Shown here piece after piece: positions 44,516-53,981 of a stretch of DNA of 64,000 nt. The stretch spans positions 124,001 to 188,000 of the forward strand of contig NZ_AFUE01000005.1 in NCBI RefSeq assembly GCF_000222765.1, read 5' to 3'. The notes below the pieces were generated by a model. The model searched no databases, was not told the origin of the DNA, and worked only from the letters and a program-made list of their open reading frames with translations. Both the position numbers and the translations under genes were made by a program. The stretch is from Streptococcus cristatus ATCC 51100 (GTDB lineage Bacteria > Bacillota > Bacilli > Lactobacillales > Streptococcaceae). Within the stretch, counting starts at the first letter, position 1. Each line of letters starts with the position of its first letter.

Positions 44516-44935
44516 CTAAAAGTTTCTATCTAAATAATTTTGTAAAATTAGCTGAGCCGCCAATTTATCAATCACTTTTTTGCGCTTGCTGCGGCTGACA
44601 TCTGCCTGTTCAATCAGCATGCGCTCAGCAGCCACTGTCGTCAGACGCTCGTCCTGATACTCGACCGGGATTTGGAAAAGCTGGGCAATCTTCTCACCAT
44701 AAGCCTTACTCGCTTCCACTCGTGGACCGCTGGTATTGTTCATATTTTTAGGGAGGCCAAGCACAAACTTGTCCACCTTATATTGCTCGACAAGCTCCGT
44801 CAAACGCTCAAAACCGAACTGCTCTTTCTCTTCATCAATCTGAATGATTTCAAGTCCCTGAGCGGTGAAGCCAAGTGGATCGCTAATTGCGACGCCCACT
44901 GTTTTCGAGCCGACATCTAGTCCCATAATTCTCAT
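44516..44935 (-). CDS. yqgF: Putative Holliday-junction resolvase / pre-16S rRNA nuclease YqgF
   Basis: An RNase-H-fold nuclease of 139 residues, implicated in 16S rRNA 5'-end maturation. [20 protein letters not shown] carries the first catalytic Asp. [14 protein letters not shown] and [13 protein letters not shown] carry the others. Its start overlaps the ireB stop. Confidence 0.94.
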   Translation of the reverse strand: MRIMGLDVGSKTVGVAISDPLGFTAQGLEIIQIDEEKEQFGFERLTELVEQYKVDKFVLGLPKNMNNTSGPRVEASKAYGEKIAQLFQIPVEYQDERLTTVAAERMLIEQADVSRSKRKKVIDKLAAQLILQNYLDRNF

Positions 44936-45201
44936 CAGAGGTCAATGCCTTGCCCTTTCAGATAATAACGCACCAGTTCTTCTACGATTTCATCGCGTTC
45001 ATATTTACGAATCTGATTTCGAGCATTATTATAACGAGGCACATAAGCAGGATCTCCACTCAGCACGTAACCTACGATTTGATTGATTGGATTGTAGCCC
45101 TTATCATTGAGTGACTTGTAGACATCGGTCAAAGTCTCGCTAATTTCTTTTTTGTTTGAATCATCAAGATTAAAACGTACAGTTTCGTCTGTAAATCCCA
45201 C
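44935..45201 (-). CDS. ireB: IreB family regulatory protein (UPF0297)
   Basis: An 88-residue protein known in enterococci as the phosphorylated partner of the Ser/Thr kinase IreK. GTG 45201 ([14 protein letters not shown]) with AGAGGG seven bases upstream is chosen over an upstream ATG at 45234, because it gives the family's exact N-terminus. The Thr residues of the N-terminal FTDETVRF are the usual phosphorylation area. Confidence 0.92.
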   Translation of the reverse strand: MGFTDETVRFNLDDSNKKEISETLTDVYKSLNDKGYNPINQIVGYVLSGDPAYVPRYNNARNQIRKYERDEIVEELVRYYLKGQGIDL

Positions 45202-45325
45202 AATTACACCCTCTTTCTCTAAGAATACCATCATTATAGCATAATTACAGCAGTTTCACAAACTTAATCCATGTAAATTTTCTACTTTTTCGACATTTTC
45301 TCAACTATTTACCGCTCCTTCCCAT

Positions 45326-45359
45326 CAAAAAACTAGCCCTTTTTCAAAGACTAGTTTTC
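45326..45359 (-). terminator. Hairpin after the DUF1307-type lipoprotein
   Basis: AAAACTAG...CTAGTTTTTT on the minus strand, about ten bases past the stop at 45370. Confidence 0.75.
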
Positions 45360-45369
45360 ATCAGAAATA

Positions 45370-45927
45370 TTAGGACGGATTGCTAATTTCCTTGCCTCCT
45401 TCATCTTGGAAGGACTTGATAAATTCTTCTGGAGTCTGAGACTTCATTTGGCTAAAGATTGGCCCATAGGTCGGTACTTTAGAAGCCGCATCGTAATCAA
45501 GATTTGTCGGATCGATAATAAAATCAATATCAACAGTGCCTTTTTCAGTCACTTTAACATTCACTTGAATACCTTTTACTTGTTCAAGTTTATCCACTCC
45601 TGAACTTTGCTTGAAGCTCTTGCTCACCTCTTCTTGCAGAGAGGACAAGTCTTGACTAGCTAAGGCAGACTTAGCTTCTTCTGGCAAATTTTGTGAAATA
45701 GCAATATTCACTTTTTCATACTTCTTGCCCGCGTAGGTAACTGTCAAGGTCATCGTTTGATCAAGGCCTTGTACCTTTTGATTTAACTGATAAGACTTGG
45801 TAACCGATTTATCTTTTGCCTTGCTTTGGACAGACTGATTGCTACCAGCTTTTCCACTATGTGATTGTTGTCCACAAGCTGTCAACACCGCCAAACTAGC
45901 CATTAAAAGTACTACTGATTTTTTCAT
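45370..45927 (-). CDS. DUF1307/YehR-like lipoprotein
   Basis: A 185-residue lipoprotein with lipobox LTAC (Cys18), a Lys/Ser linker and a compact domain ending MKSQTPEEFIKSFQDEGG. The GQNQTMTLTVTYAGKKYEKV-like core resembles DUF1307 lipoproteins. It is a paralogue of the next gene, and both end with a PEE-x-I/F motif. The role is unknown. Confidence 0.8.
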   Translation of the reverse strand: MKKSVVLLMASLAVLTACGQQSHSGKAGSNQSVQSKAKDKSVTKSYQLNQKVQGLDQTMTLTVTYAGKKYEKVNIAISQNLPEEAKSALASQDLSSLQEEVSKSFKQSSGVDKLEQVKGIQVNVKVTEKGTVDIDFIIDPTNLDYDAASKVPTYGPIFSQMKSQTPEEFIKSFQDEGGKEISNPS

Positions 45928-45970
45928 TTCTTTCTCCTTTTTGGTTTTCTATGATTGACAAGAAGCTTCC

Positions 45971-46537
45971 TTACTGTTGCTCCTCAGCCCCGTTCATCAA
46001 TAAATTATTGATATATTCTTCAGGTGGCATCTTTGTCATTTCTTTTAGATTGCTATTTTTAAAATAATTTAAAGTGAGTGCCTTTTCAATATCCAAATTG
46101 TCAAAATCGTAAGTTGACGTGATTTTCATTTCATTTTCATTAAGAATCTGAACGGTTCCGGTAAAACCAGCAACAGTTTTTGCTTGAGTATAGTCCGTAT
46201 CCTTTTGCATTGATTCATCCAAGAGCCGTTGAGTCTCCTCCAGCCCCACTTCTTTAATCGCATTTTTGATACTATCATCCGTTGGAGTAATTCTCTCCAT
46301 AATCACCTTGATAAAACGTTTCCCTTGATAAGTGATAATTTGACTAGATTGAATTCCTTGCTCATCTTTGGGGAAAACTAGTTTTTTGGTGATAACTTCC
46401 TGCTTTTCAGCCTGACTGATAATGGGAAGATTAGTTGTAATTTCCTCTTTTTTCCCCTTTGGCTTGTCTGCTTTCTTATGAGCGCAGCCAGTCAATATCA
46501 CAGCTGCTAAGCCAAAAATTAGTAAAAATTTCTTCAC
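45971..46537 (-). CDS. DUF1307/YehR-like lipoprotein (paralogue)
   Basis: A 188-residue lipoprotein with lipobox LTGC (Cys18) and a Lys-rich linker. The domain has SSQIITYQGKRFIKVIMERITP and a C-terminus TKMPPEEYINNLLMNG. It lies 43 bp upstream of the other lipoprotein gene on the same strand. A tandem duplication followed by divergence is likely. Confidence 0.8.
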   Translation of the reverse strand: MKKFLLIFGLAAVILTGCAHKKADKPKGKKEEITTNLPIISQAEKQEVITKKLVFPKDEQGIQSSQIITYQGKRFIKVIMERITPTDDSIKNAIKEVGLEETQRLLDESMQKDTDYTQAKTVAGFTGTVQILNENEMKITSTYDFDNLDIEKALTLNYFKNSNLKEMTKMPPEEYINNLLMNGAEEQQ

Positions 46538-46606
46538 GTTCCGTCCTCCTCAGAGATATTGTATCATAGTTTAACCGCTTGTCAATCATTTTTAGGTAAT
46601 GAGACA

Positions 46607-46634
46607 GAAAAAAGGCAACCTAAAAGGCGCCTTT
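46607..46634 (-). terminator. spx terminator
   Basis: AAAGGC...GCCTTTTTT hairpin on the minus strand, 12 bases past the spx stop. Confidence 0.7.
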
Positions 46635-46645
46635 CTTTATCTAAA

Positions 46646-47044
46646 TTATAGAGCTGCTCGTAAGCGAGCTTCTGTATTCTCAACATTGCGCACTGCACGA
46701 GGTAAGAAGGCACGGATATCATCTTCCTTGTAACCAACTTGGAGACGCTTGTCATCCACCAAAATCGGACTTTTCAGAATCCGCGGTGTTTCCATGATAA
46801 TGTCAATAACTTCGTTCACACTCAAATCTTCAATATCAACACCGAGTCCTTTTGCATAACGGTTTTTTGAAGATACAATGCTGGCAATGCCATTTTCAGT
46901 TTTTGCTAAAATATCAAGAATTTCTTCTTTGGTAATTCCTTCCTTACCAAGGTTTTGCTCCTTGTAAGTCAATTGATGGGCGTTTAGCCAGGTCTTTGCT
47001 TTTTTGCAGCTAGTACAACTTGAAACCGTATAAATTGTGATCAT
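46646..47044 (-). CDS. spx: Redox-sensing transcription regulator Spx (SpxA1-type)
   Basis: ArsC-fold protein that binds the RNA polymerase alpha subunit and redirects transcription during oxidative stress. The product is 132 residues with the redox switch CTSC (residues 10-13) intact. GIASIVSSKNRYAKGLG and PRILKSPILVDDKRLQVGYKEDDIR are typical of streptococcal SpxA1, as is the C-terminal NVENTEARLRAAL. It is transcribed from its own promoter just after recA. Confidence 0.95.
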   Translation of the reverse strand: MITIYTVSSCTSCKKAKTWLNAHQLTYKEQNLGKEGITKEEILDILAKTENGIASIVSSKNRYAKGLGVDIEDLSVNEVIDIIMETPRILKSPILVDDKRLQVGYKEDDIRAFLPRAVRNVENTEARLRAAL

Positions 47045-47067
47045 GCAAGTACTCCTTTCGCTACACG

Positions 47068-47094
47068 ATACTACTATCGTAGTATATTATACCA
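47068..47094 (-). promoter_or_regulatory. spx promoter with palindromic operator
   Basis: TGG-TATAAT on the minus strand (TATAAT 47091-47086) is an extended -10. Directly after it, ATACTAC-GATA-GTAGTAT (47085-47068) is a perfect 7-bp inverted repeat covering the predicted start of transcription. This is the place where a repressor would block initiation. Confidence 0.6.
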
Positions 47095-47129
47095 CAAAAA
47101 CCATCGGTCTTGCGACCTATTTTGAAAAA

Positions 47130-48278
47130 TTATTCCTCAATATCAAAGGCATCGTCTAGGTCAAGAGTCACTTCTTCTAATTTTTCAAGAGGAGCCTCAA
47201 CCTTACCCTTCACTGCTTCTGCTGGCTCATCATCTTCAATCAAGCCGTAATGTACACGAACTTGACGGTCGATTTCGTCAAAGACTTCTGGATGATCAGC
47301 CAAGTATTTCTTCGCATTTTCAGAACCTTGACCGATTTTTTCATCATTGTAAGAATACCAAGCACCTGCTTTTTTGATGATATCCAAGTCAGTTGCAATC
47401 TTAATCAGCTCGCCTGTCTTAGAAATACCTTCTCCGTACATGATTTCCACGAAAGCTTCCTTGAATGGTGGAGCCACCTTGTTTTTAACGACCTTGATTT
47501 TGGTTTCCTTACCGACATTGGTGTCCTTCGCATCGCCTGTACCCTTGATTTGGGTATTACCACGGACATCCAGACGAACAGAAGCGTAGAACTTCAAAGC
47601 ACGTCCGCCTGGTGTTGTTTCAGGATTTCCAAACATAACACCAACTTTTTCACGAAGTTGGTTGATAAAGATGGCAATCGTCTTGGTTTTGTTGATAGAA
47701 GCAGACAATTTGCGCATGGCTTGGCTCATCATCCGAGCCTGCAAACCGACGTGGCTATCACCGATATCGCCATCGATTTCTGCACGTGGCACCAGGGCTG
47801 CAACTGAGTCGATAACGACCAAATCAACTGCACCAGAGTCAATCAATTTTCCTGCAATTTCAAGACCTTGCTCCCCTGAGTCTGGTTGTGACAGCAGCAA
47901 TTCATCAATGTTGACACCCAGAGCTGCAGCGTAGGATGGATCTAAAGCGTGCTCCGCATCGATAAAGGCTGCGATACCTCCTTCTTTTTGAGCCTGAGCC
48001 ACTGCGTGAAGAGCAACGGTTGTCTTACCGGAAGACTCTGGACCGTAAATCTCAATAATCCGCCCCTTAGGATAACCACCCGCACCAAGGGCGATATCCA
48101 AAGCCAGAGAGCCTGAACTCATGACTTGAACTTTTTGTTCCGCCCGCTCGCCCAGACGCATAATGGCTCCCTTGCCAAAGTCCTTTTCAATATTCTTCAG
48201 AGCGTTATCCAAAGCTTTTTGGCGTTCATCTCCAAATTTCTTTGTGATTTCATCAAAATTTTTCTGTTTTTTTGCCAT
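47130..48278 (-). CDS. recA: Recombinase RecA
   Basis: Strand-exchange protein for homologous recombination and transformation. The product is 382 residues with Walker [10 protein letters not shown] (near 79), Walker [12 protein letters not shown] and L2-loop [22 protein letters not shown]. The family's acidic C-terminal tail ([15 protein letters not shown]) is present. It is downstream of cinA with a 58-bp gap. In streptococci the pair is competence-induced through the cinA combox. Confidence 0.98.
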   Translation of the reverse strand: MAKKQKNFDEITKKFGDERQKALDNALKNIEKDFGKGAIMRLGERAEQKVQVMSSGSLALDIALGAGGYPKGRIIEIYGPESSGKTTVALHAVAQAQKEGGIAAFIDAEHALDPSYAAALGVNIDELLLSQPDSGEQGLEIAGKLIDSGAVDLVVIDSVAALVPRAEIDGDIGDSHVGLQARMMSQAMRKLSASINKTKTIAIFINQLREKVGVMFGNPETTPGGRALKFYASVRLDVRGNTQIKGTGDAKDTNVGKETKIKVVKNKVAPPFKEAFVEIMYGEGISKTGELIKIATDLDIIKKAGAWYSYNDEKIGQGSENAKKYLADHPEVFDEIDRQVRVHYGLIEDDEPAEAVKGKVEAPLEKLEEVTLDLDDAFDIEE

Positions 48279-48336
48279 TTATTTCTCCTATTTTTTTCTA
48301 AAATGTCTTTTGGCCATCTGTTTATTATACCAAAAA

Positions 48337-49593
48337 TCAGTTCTTTAATAAAGTTTTTCGTATGAGGTTGAAGGCATGCATAACGGCAATCTTCCGCACA
48401 TCCCGTCGGCTGCGACCAGCAATATTGACCTCAATAATTTCCGTTTCTGATTCACTCGCTAAGGCGATAAAAACGGTCCCTGCTGGATGGTCTTCCAGCG
48501 AATCTGGACCAGCCACACCTGTCAGACTGACAGCTAGGTCACTTTCGGTCAGCTTTCTAGCCTGCTCTGCCATTTTCCCAGCAGTAAAAGCAGAAACGAC
48601 ACCGTGCTGCTCCAGTTCTCCCAACGGAATATCCAGCATCCGGCTCTTTTCCTCCATGCTGTAGGTGACAAAGCCACCTGAAAAAATAGCTGAAGCTCCA
48701 GCAAAATCAGCCAAGGTCGCTTGAAAGAGGCCTGCTGTCAAACTCTCCGCCGCCGAAATCGTCTTCGTTTGACTCTTGAGCAAATCAAAGGCAACTTGAG
48801 CCAAAGAATTGTCATCCCCATAACCGTAGAGAATCTCAGACAAAGGCTGCCCCTCAAAAGTCTTATGCGCCAAAATTTCCTTTTCCACAACCTCAAACTT
48901 AGCATCCGCTTCTGCCTGGCTCAAGGCCTTGGTGGACAGTCGCAAGGTCACTTCGCCCGTCTTTGCATAAGGTGCAATGGTCGGATCGCTTTGTTGATCA
49001 ATCATTTCAGCCAAAATAGTCACCAGCTGACTCTCGCCAATTCCGAAGAAGCGCAGCACCCGTGAATACAGTTTTTGACCTGTGGATAAGAGGGGAACCA
49101 GCTCGTTATTGACCATAGGTTTGAGCTCGCTAGGTGGGCCAGGCAGGACTACATAGGTCACTCCGTCTGCTTCTAACAATCCTCCGACAGCTAAGCCAGT
49201 CGCATTTGGTAGCGGAGTCGAGCCTGTCACCAGCTGGGCCTGACGTTCATTGTTGGGCGTTCGGGCATAGTCTGGTCGGCTGGCAAAAAAACGATCCAAC
49301 TTTTCCACAGCCGCTGGGTCGAAGCTCAAATCTCGACCGACAAACTTAGCCAAGGTCTGCTTGGTCAAATCATCCTCTGTTGGCCCCAAACCTCCTGTCA
49401 GGATAATTAAATCACTGCGCTCTTTGGCAATTTCTAGGACAGAGAGAAGGCGATTTTCATTGTCCCCCACTGCCGTCTGAAAATAGACATCAACTCCTAG
49501 ACTAGCTAGCTTTTCAGATAAAAATTGGGCATTGGTATTGACAATCTGACCTGTCAGAATCTCGGTGCCCACAGCAATAATTTCTGCTTTCAT
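48337..49593 (-). CDS. cinA: Competence/damage-inducible protein CinA
   Basis: A 418-residue protein from ATG 49593 ([16 protein letters not shown]) behind AGGAGG. The N-terminal molybdopterin-binding-like domain (about 1-170, with [14 protein letters not shown]) is followed by a linker and the C-terminal nicotinamide-mononucleotide-deamidase-type domain (about 255-418, [21 protein letters not shown] and LTGVAGPD). The upstream in-frame extension is not protein-like. The combox 18 bp upstream makes it a late-competence gene. Confidence 0.95.
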   Translation of the reverse strand: MKAEIIAVGTEILTGQIVNTNAQFLSEKLASLGVDVYFQTAVGDNENRLLSVLEIAKERSDLIILTGGLGPTEDDLTKQTLAKFVGRDLSFDPAAVEKLDRFFASRPDYARTPNNERQAQLVTGSTPLPNATGLAVGGLLEADGVTYVVLPGPPSELKPMVNNELVPLLSTGQKLYSRVLRFFGIGESQLVTILAEMIDQQSDPTIAPYAKTGEVTLRLSTKALSQAEADAKFEVVEKEILAHKTFEGQPLSEILYGYGDDNSLAQVAFDLLKSQTKTISAAESLTAGLFQATLADFAGASAIFSGGFVTYSMEEKSRMLDIPLGELEQHGVVSAFTAGKMAEQARKLTESDLAVSLTGVAGPDSLEDHPAGTVFIALASESETEIIEVNIAGRSRRDVRKIAVMHAFNLIRKTLLKN

Positions 49594-49610
49594 AGAACCT
49601 CCTACCTTAC

Positions 49611-49618
49611 TATTCGGA
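49611..49618 (-). promoter_or_regulatory. Late-competence (SigX/ComX) box of cinA-recA
   Basis: TCCGAATAGTAAGG on the minus strand, matching TNCGAATA at the same spacing from the start as at comGA. Confidence 0.92.
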
Positions 49619-49777
49619 ATTGGCTTTATTTTATCACAAAAAAGAGTAAAAAAGTTGATTTTCATTTCAAGAAATAAAAAGAACTGTCAACTTATTGACA
49701 AAGTTGTCAACATCCTGTGGATAACTTTTAAAAATCTGTTTGTTATGGAGAATAACTGGATTGTTAGGCAGATGCTA

Positions 49778-49806
49778 TTGGCAAAGGAACTTTTTCTTTT
49801 TATAAT
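49778..49806 (+). promoter_or_regulatory. Promoter of the XRE gene at 49864
   Basis: TTGGCA (49778-49783), a 17-bp spacer and TATAAT (49801-49806), giving a leader of about 50 nt. Confidence 0.8.
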
Positions 49807-49863
49807 AAAAATGAAAAGGATGTAAAGAAGAAACTTATTTATTTCATTAGAAAGGGAATCATC

Positions 49864-50274
49864 ATGAAAATCTCTCAAGTTCTCAAAGATATTCGTCAAC
49901 ATCATCAACTCACTCAGGAAGCCTTAGCAGAAAGACTCAAGGTTTCCCGCTCTGCCATTGCCCGCTGGGAAAGCGGAAAAGGAATCCCTGATATTGGCAA
50001 TCTCATCGCTATCAGTCGGGAGTTTGATCTCAGTCTAGACCAGCTCATCAAGGAGGACGAGCGTTTGGAGAAAAAGGTTATCGAAGACAGCAAGGCTAAA
50101 AAATGGCATTATTTAGTTATCCTCTACCTTTTTTCCATCTTGGTTTACATTGGTGTCTCTGCTTACTTACACCATATCTTTATGGCAGGCTTCCTTGTCT
50201 CTACTCTCTTTATGCTTTTCTACGAGCTGCGCATCTTTATCAAGGAAAAGATTTGGATTCAGAGGGAAGAGTAA
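49864..50274 (+). CDS. XRE-family regulator with C-terminal membrane helices
   Basis: A 136-residue protein. The HTH (residues 3-58, QLTQEALAERLKVSRSAIARWESGKG) is followed by a charged linker and two hydrophobic helices (about 80-100 and 103-122) that should tether it to the membrane. It shares this design with the regulator at 52932. It stands alone, with a shared terminator at its end. Target genes are not evident. Confidence 0.85.
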   Translation: MKISQVLKDIRQHHQLTQEALAERLKVSRSAIARWESGKGIPDIGNLIAISREFDLSLDQLIKEDERLEKKVIEDSKAKKWHYLVILYLFSILVYIGVSAYLHHIFMAGFLVSTLFMLFYELRIFIKEKIWIQREE

Positions 50275-50293
50275 TAATATCCGCACTCTACAG

Positions 50294-50329
50294 AAAAGGC
50301 TTAGACAACTATCTTGTCTAAGCCTTTTT
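50294..50329. terminator. Bidirectional terminator between convergent genes
   Basis: A 15-bp stem, AAAAGGCTTAGACAA with TTGTCTAAGCCTTTT, with A and T tracts on the two sides. It overlaps the stop codon of the GNAT gene and serves both strands. Confidence 0.85.
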
Positions 50330-50875
50330 CGCGTCATTCTTTAACTGACTTTCATAGCGGAGACGGATGGTTGGCTCTCCGCGAAGGCTCAAGCCCTCCT
50401 TTTCCCACATCAGTGTCATCCCAATTTTTTCTAAAACTCCTTGACTAGCAAGATTGGGCTTAGTCGTGTGGGCAAGAAATATCTTTACCCCCGGCATGTT
50501 CTGAGCCAATTCTTTCAAGGCTAAGGCTGCTTCAGTTGCGTAACCTTTTCTGTGATAGTCAGCATTGACAGTATAGCCTATTTCCGCCGTTTCTTGTTCC
50601 GTATCTATTCGAAGAGAGATATTGCCAATTAATTTACCTTCAGATTTCAGCTCAATACCGTAGCGCCCCAAAGGAGCACTTAAATTATATAAAACAAGAC
50701 TCTCTCGGCTCTCTTCTATGCTTTGGTGCTCTGGATAATCATATTTTAATAATTCTCCATCTGAAGTATATTCATGATAATCCAACAAATCATCCATGGT
50801 CATAGGTCGTAGAAGGAGACGCTCCGTCTCCAAGATAGGATTCTCCGCCAAATATACTAAGGCTCTATTATCCAT
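50318..50875 (-). CDS. GNAT-family acetyltransferase (RimJ/RimL-like)
   Basis: A 185-residue protein starting MDNRALVYLAENPILETERL. ETERLLLRPMTMDDL, then IGYTVNADYHRKGYATEAAL (acetyl-CoA loop) and AHTTKPNLASQGVLEKIG, is the pattern of ribosomal-protein or small-molecule GNATs. The substrate is unknown. Confidence 0.88.
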   Translation of the reverse strand: MDNRALVYLAENPILETERLLLRPMTMDDLLDYHEYTSDGELLKYDYPEHQSIEESRESLVLYNLSAPLGRYGIELKSEGKLIGNISLRIDTEQETAEIGYTVNADYHRKGYATEAALALKELAQNMPGVKIFLAHTTKPNLASQGVLEKIGMTLMWEKEGLSLRGEPTIRLRYESQLKNDAKKA

Positions 50876-50946
50876 CCTTCATTTCCTTTCTGAATAATCT
50901 TAAAAATGACTAGAGCACAATATCTTCTTCTTATTGACTTAGCAGT

Positions 50947-51606
50947 CTACTGACTTATTGAAAAAATTGTCATCATAAAAGCAATGATATTGTTGCAACA
51001 ATGAAGGGCAATTGGATACCAGATATTTTTGTCCTTTCTCAGATATAGGAGCGAGAGAAGAAGACCTCCGGCAATATAGGAAATAGCTGTCACCCACTCT
51101 GATAAGGCCCAGCTGTGCATATGAAGGGTGGCAAATAGAATGGTTGTCAACACAATACCTAGCCAGTTGGAGAATTTTGCCAAGAAAGTGCCTAGGAAAA
51201 AGCAACGGAAGAAAAACTCTTCAACGATTGGCCCGATAAAGCAACCGATAACCAAGATTAAAAATGGATTTTTCAACAAGGCATCTTGAATACTGGCATC
51301 ATTCTGCCCCTGTAGCGGCAAGCCTAGACTCTGTTTAATCAAAGCTGAAAGCAGGTTGCAGGCAATGGACAGGAAGAAAACGAAGACCATGTACAAAGAA
51401 ATCGTTTTTAAAAATTCCTTCTTCTTGGTCAGAATCAAGGCCAACTGGTCCTTTAATTCTTCACGATAAGCTAAGATTCCCAAGATAAATAAAAGGAAAT
51501 AAACTGGGTAAATCAACCAATTTATCCCAAGCAGTTGCAAGCCTCTACCTAAAAAGAAGATTGTATAGAGGGTGATAAAAATGAGGAGGAATTTTCTTGT
51601 TTTCAT
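50947..51606 (-). CDS. CPBP-family intramembrane metalloprotease
   Basis: A 219-residue membrane protein from ATG 51606 (MKTRKFLLIFITLY) with GGAAG seven bases upstream. About six helices. The Abi/CPBP motifs are present in order: GPIVEEFFFR (EExxxR), FATLHMH (FxxxH) and HCCNN. CPBP proteins in streptococci are often linked to bacteriocin self-immunity or prenyl-protein processing, but no bacteriocin gene lies nearby. Confidence 0.88.
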   Translation of the reverse strand: MKTRKFLLIFITLYTIFFLGRGLQLLGINWLIYPVYFLLFILGILAYREELKDQLALILTKKKEFLKTISLYMVFVFFLSIACNLLSALIKQSLGLPLQGQNDASIQDALLKNPFLILVIGCFIGPIVEEFFFRCFFLGTFLAKFSNWLGIVLTTILFATLHMHSWALSEWVTAISYIAGGLLLSLLYLRKDKNIWYPIALHCCNNIIAFMMTIFSISQ

Positions 51607-51610
51607 TGTT

Positions 51611-52165
51611 CTACTTCCAATCACAATTATTTTCATGGTCATTGATAAGGCCAGCTGCTTCTAGGAATGAATAGACACAAACTGGACCGACAAATTTGAA
51701 ACCCTGCTTTTTCAGCGCCTTGGACATAGTTTCTGACAGCTCTGTCTTAGTAGGCGCTTCCTTGTAGTTCGTAATTTGATTGTCAATCGTTTTGAAATCG
51801 ACAAAGGACCAGATATAGTCGTTAAAAGAGCCAAACTGCTTTTGAACAGCCAAAAATGCTTGGGCATTCGCTCTGGTCGCATAGATTTTCATCTTATTGC
51901 GGACGATATTAGGATTGTCCAAAAGAGCATCTAAGTCTGCATCCGTCATCTGAGCAATTTTCTGGGCATCATAGAAATGAAAGGCTTCCCGAAAAGCCTG
52001 ACGTTTATTGAGAATGGTCTCCCAAGAAAGTCCAGCCTGATAGGTCTCCATGCAGAGCAATTCAAATAATTTCTGATCATCATGGAGAGGCTTGCCCCAC
52101 TCCTCATCATGATAGGCTACATACAAGGGGTTGTTCATTTTTACCCAGCCGCAGCGTTTGGTCAT
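51611..52165 (-). CDS. tag: DNA-3-methyladenine glycosylase I
   Basis: Removes 3-methyladenine from DNA. The product is 184 residues. CGWVKMNNPLYVAYHDEEWG carries the zinc Cys and His and the conserved acidic pocket. LLCMETYQAGLSWETILNKR follows, then GFKFVGPVCVYSFLEAAGLINDH with the other zinc ligand. It lies nine bases after the ruvA stop, as part of a repair operon. Confidence 0.95.
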   Translation of the reverse strand: MTKRCGWVKMNNPLYVAYHDEEWGKPLHDDQKLFELLCMETYQAGLSWETILNKRQAFREAFHFYDAQKIAQMTDADLDALLDNPNIVRNKMKIYATRANAQAFLAVQKQFGSFNDYIWSFVDFKTIDNQITNYKEAPTKTELSETMSKALKKQGFKFVGPVCVYSFLEAAGLINDHENNCDWK

Positions 52166-52174
52166 ATCTTTCTC

Positions 52175-52765
52175 CTATTTCACCAACATCTTAAGGGCAG
52201 ACTTGATATAGTTTTCAGCTGTGTCCGTCGTTCCTTCAAAGAATTTCTTGATTTTCTTGAGCTCAGCAGCTTTGTAGCCCAAAGCCAGCATGGCTTCCAT
52301 AGCTTCTTCAAGCTCCTGATTATCCACAGTCTGGACAGGTGCCTTGCTTTCTGCCGGACCATCCGCCGCCACTACCTTGCCTTCTAAGTCCAGCACCATC
52401 TGCTGGGCTGTCTTCTTGCCAATCTTAGGAAACTTGGTCAGGTAGGTGATGTTTTTCTGCTCAATAGCTTGTACCAAGCCAGCATTATCATCCGCCGCAA
52501 TGATAGCCAGGGCAGACACTGGGCCAATACCTGAGACTGAAATCAAGCTGAGAAAGAGTTGCTTCTCCTCCTCAGTCGCAAAGCCGTAAAGGAGCTGCGC
52601 ATCCTCACGGACAACCTGATGCACATAAATTTGCGTTTCTTGATTGACTAGACTTGAGTATGCATAAGGATTGGCCACATGAAGAATATAGCCGATCGAG
52701 TTGACTTCCAATACAATGTACTTGGCTGTTATTTTACTGATGATTCCTTTAAAATATTCGTACAT
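52175..52765 (-). CDS. ruvA: Holliday-junction DNA helicase subunit RuvA
   Basis: Binds four-way junctions and loads RuvB. The product is 196 residues from ATG 52765 ([20 protein letters not shown]) with AAGGAAG upstream. The N-terminal OB fold is followed by two HhH motifs ([15 protein letters not shown] and [19 protein letters not shown]) and a C-terminal UBA-like domain. It is divergent from the XRE gene at 52932. Confidence 0.96.
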   Translation of the reverse strand: MYEYFKGIISKITAKYIVLEVNSIGYILHVANPYAYSSLVNQETQIYVHQVVREDAQLLYGFATEEEKQLFLSLISVSGIGPVSALAIIAADDNAGLVQAIEQKNITYLTKFPKIGKKTAQQMVLDLEGKVVAADGPAESKAPVQTVDNQELEEAMEAMLALGYKAAELKKIKKFFEGTTDTAENYIKSALKMLVK

Positions 52766-52812
52766 AATCTTCCTTCTTTTTTGTATCATTTTGCCTATCT
52801 AGTATATCATAT

Positions 52813-52880
52813 TTTCCATTTGGAAACTGCAAATAGAAGTGCAACCATTGGTTGACAAAATGTACAGGAAGCTGTATTCT
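52813..52880 (+). promoter_or_regulatory. Promoter and two palindromes before the XRE-RDD module
   Basis: TTGACA (52852-52857), 17 bp and TATTCT (52875-52880). The palindrome CAACCA-T-TGGTTG (52842-52854) overlaps the -35, and TTTCCA-TT-TGGAAA lies upstream (52813-52826). Both share a CCAT-TGG core and are likely operators, possibly autoregulated by the XRE protein. Confidence 0.6.
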
Positions 52881-52931
52881 CAAGATAAGGAAAAGCTGTT
52901 AGGATAGAGATAGAAAAAGAAAGGAGCTGTC

Positions 52932-53441
52932 ATGATGAAACTCGCTGATAAATTATTTGAACTAAGAAAAGAAAAGGGCTGGTCACAAGAAAGACTGGCT
53001 GAACAAATCAGTGTCTCTCGCCAGAGCATTTCCAAGTGGGAGTCTGGCCAAGCGCTACCTGAACTCGAAAAAATTGTAGAGCTGAGCAAGATTTTCCAAG
53101 TGACGACAGATTATCTGCTTTTAGAAGACAGCGATAAGCCGGAAATAAAACCCATTCTCTCAGAAGACGAAAAAGATCGCTACTACAAGGAAGTAAAATC
53201 TTATGGCTTCTGGCAGGTTCTGTATATTTTTATATCTGCCTTGGCTATCTTTCTCTTTTTCGCAGGTTCTAGCTTTCCAGCAACATTCACTGCGCTGGTC
53301 TGGTTAAGCTTTTTCCTCTTAATCGCGTCTGCAATGGCTATTAACAAGGCGCTAAAAATCAAGAAAAAGTATCTGGACAAGGTTATAGACCTTGATGAGG
53401 CTTCTAAGAAAGAAGGCGACAAGGATGAATCTAAAAATTAA
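52932..53441 (+). CDS. XRE-family regulator with two membrane helices
   Basis: A 169-residue protein. The HTH (about 4-60, [26 protein letters not shown]) is followed by an acidic linker and two helices (about 95-113 and 119-137), ending in a charged tail. AGGAG precedes the ATGATG start. Its last 17 bp overlap the RDD gene. Together they form a regulator plus membrane-protein module inserted between ruvA and mutL. Confidence 0.88.
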   Translation: MMKLADKLFELRKEKGWSQERLAEQISVSRQSISKWESGQALPELEKIVELSKIFQVTTDYLLLEDSDKPEIKPILSEDEKDRYYKEVKSYGFWQVLYIFISALAIFLFFAGSSFPATFTALVWLSFFLLIASAMAINKALKIKKKYLDKVIDLDEASKKEGDKDESKN

Positions 53442-53946
53442 CAATCCCATACCTGTCAAAACACGTCTGAAAGAACTCTTTGGAGACTGGCTCTTCATCT
53501 CAGGCTACCTCATTGCTCTTTTTTTACTAGCTATGGGCTTTTATAATCTGGTTCTAGGGGGCATTCCTGTATTCACTGAAGCCCAGAGCCAACTTCTGGC
53601 TTTTTCTACCTCCGTTCTTCCTCTAACTATCATCTTTGCTTAGCTAGACTATAGAAAAGGCTGCTTGGGCAAACCTTGGGCAGGTTTACAGTTGGTTTAC
53701 AAACATAAGAGCCTTTCCTACAGCCTTTTGCGCTCTGCTATCAAGTTTTTCCCTTGGCAGCTGGGGCATCTGGGAGCTATCCGTAGTGCTTATCAAGCAG
53801 ATGCTCTGTCAATTTTCTTGTCAACTTCAGCAGGTATTCTCTTCTTGACCTTTCTGCTGATGGGACTGCTTCGCAAGGACAAACGCCATCCAGCTGATTT
53901 ACTTGCTGGGACACAAGTTCAGCTCAAAAATTCAAAACAGCTCTAG
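53425..53946 (+). pseudogene. RDD-family membrane protein with one in-frame stop
   Basis: The frame starts at ATG 53425 ([18 protein letters not shown]) with AAGG upstream and is open to 53946 except for a single TAG at 53641-53643. The two halves are in the same frame. Before the stop lie two helices, and after it comes RKGCLGKPWAGLQLVYKH, the RDD-type K-G-x-x-G-K-x-x-x-G-L block, and a final helix. It should be an inactive relic unless the amber codon is read through. Confidence 0.8.
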
Positions 53947-53981
53947 TTCTGCGACTAGGGCTGTTTGATCTTCTATAAAGT

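Noticed and set aside
52755-52762. TACGAATA at the start of ruvA
   Set aside because: It is made by codons 2-4 of ruvA (Tyr-Glu-Tyr) and lies downstream of the start codon, so it cannot serve as the ruvA promoter.
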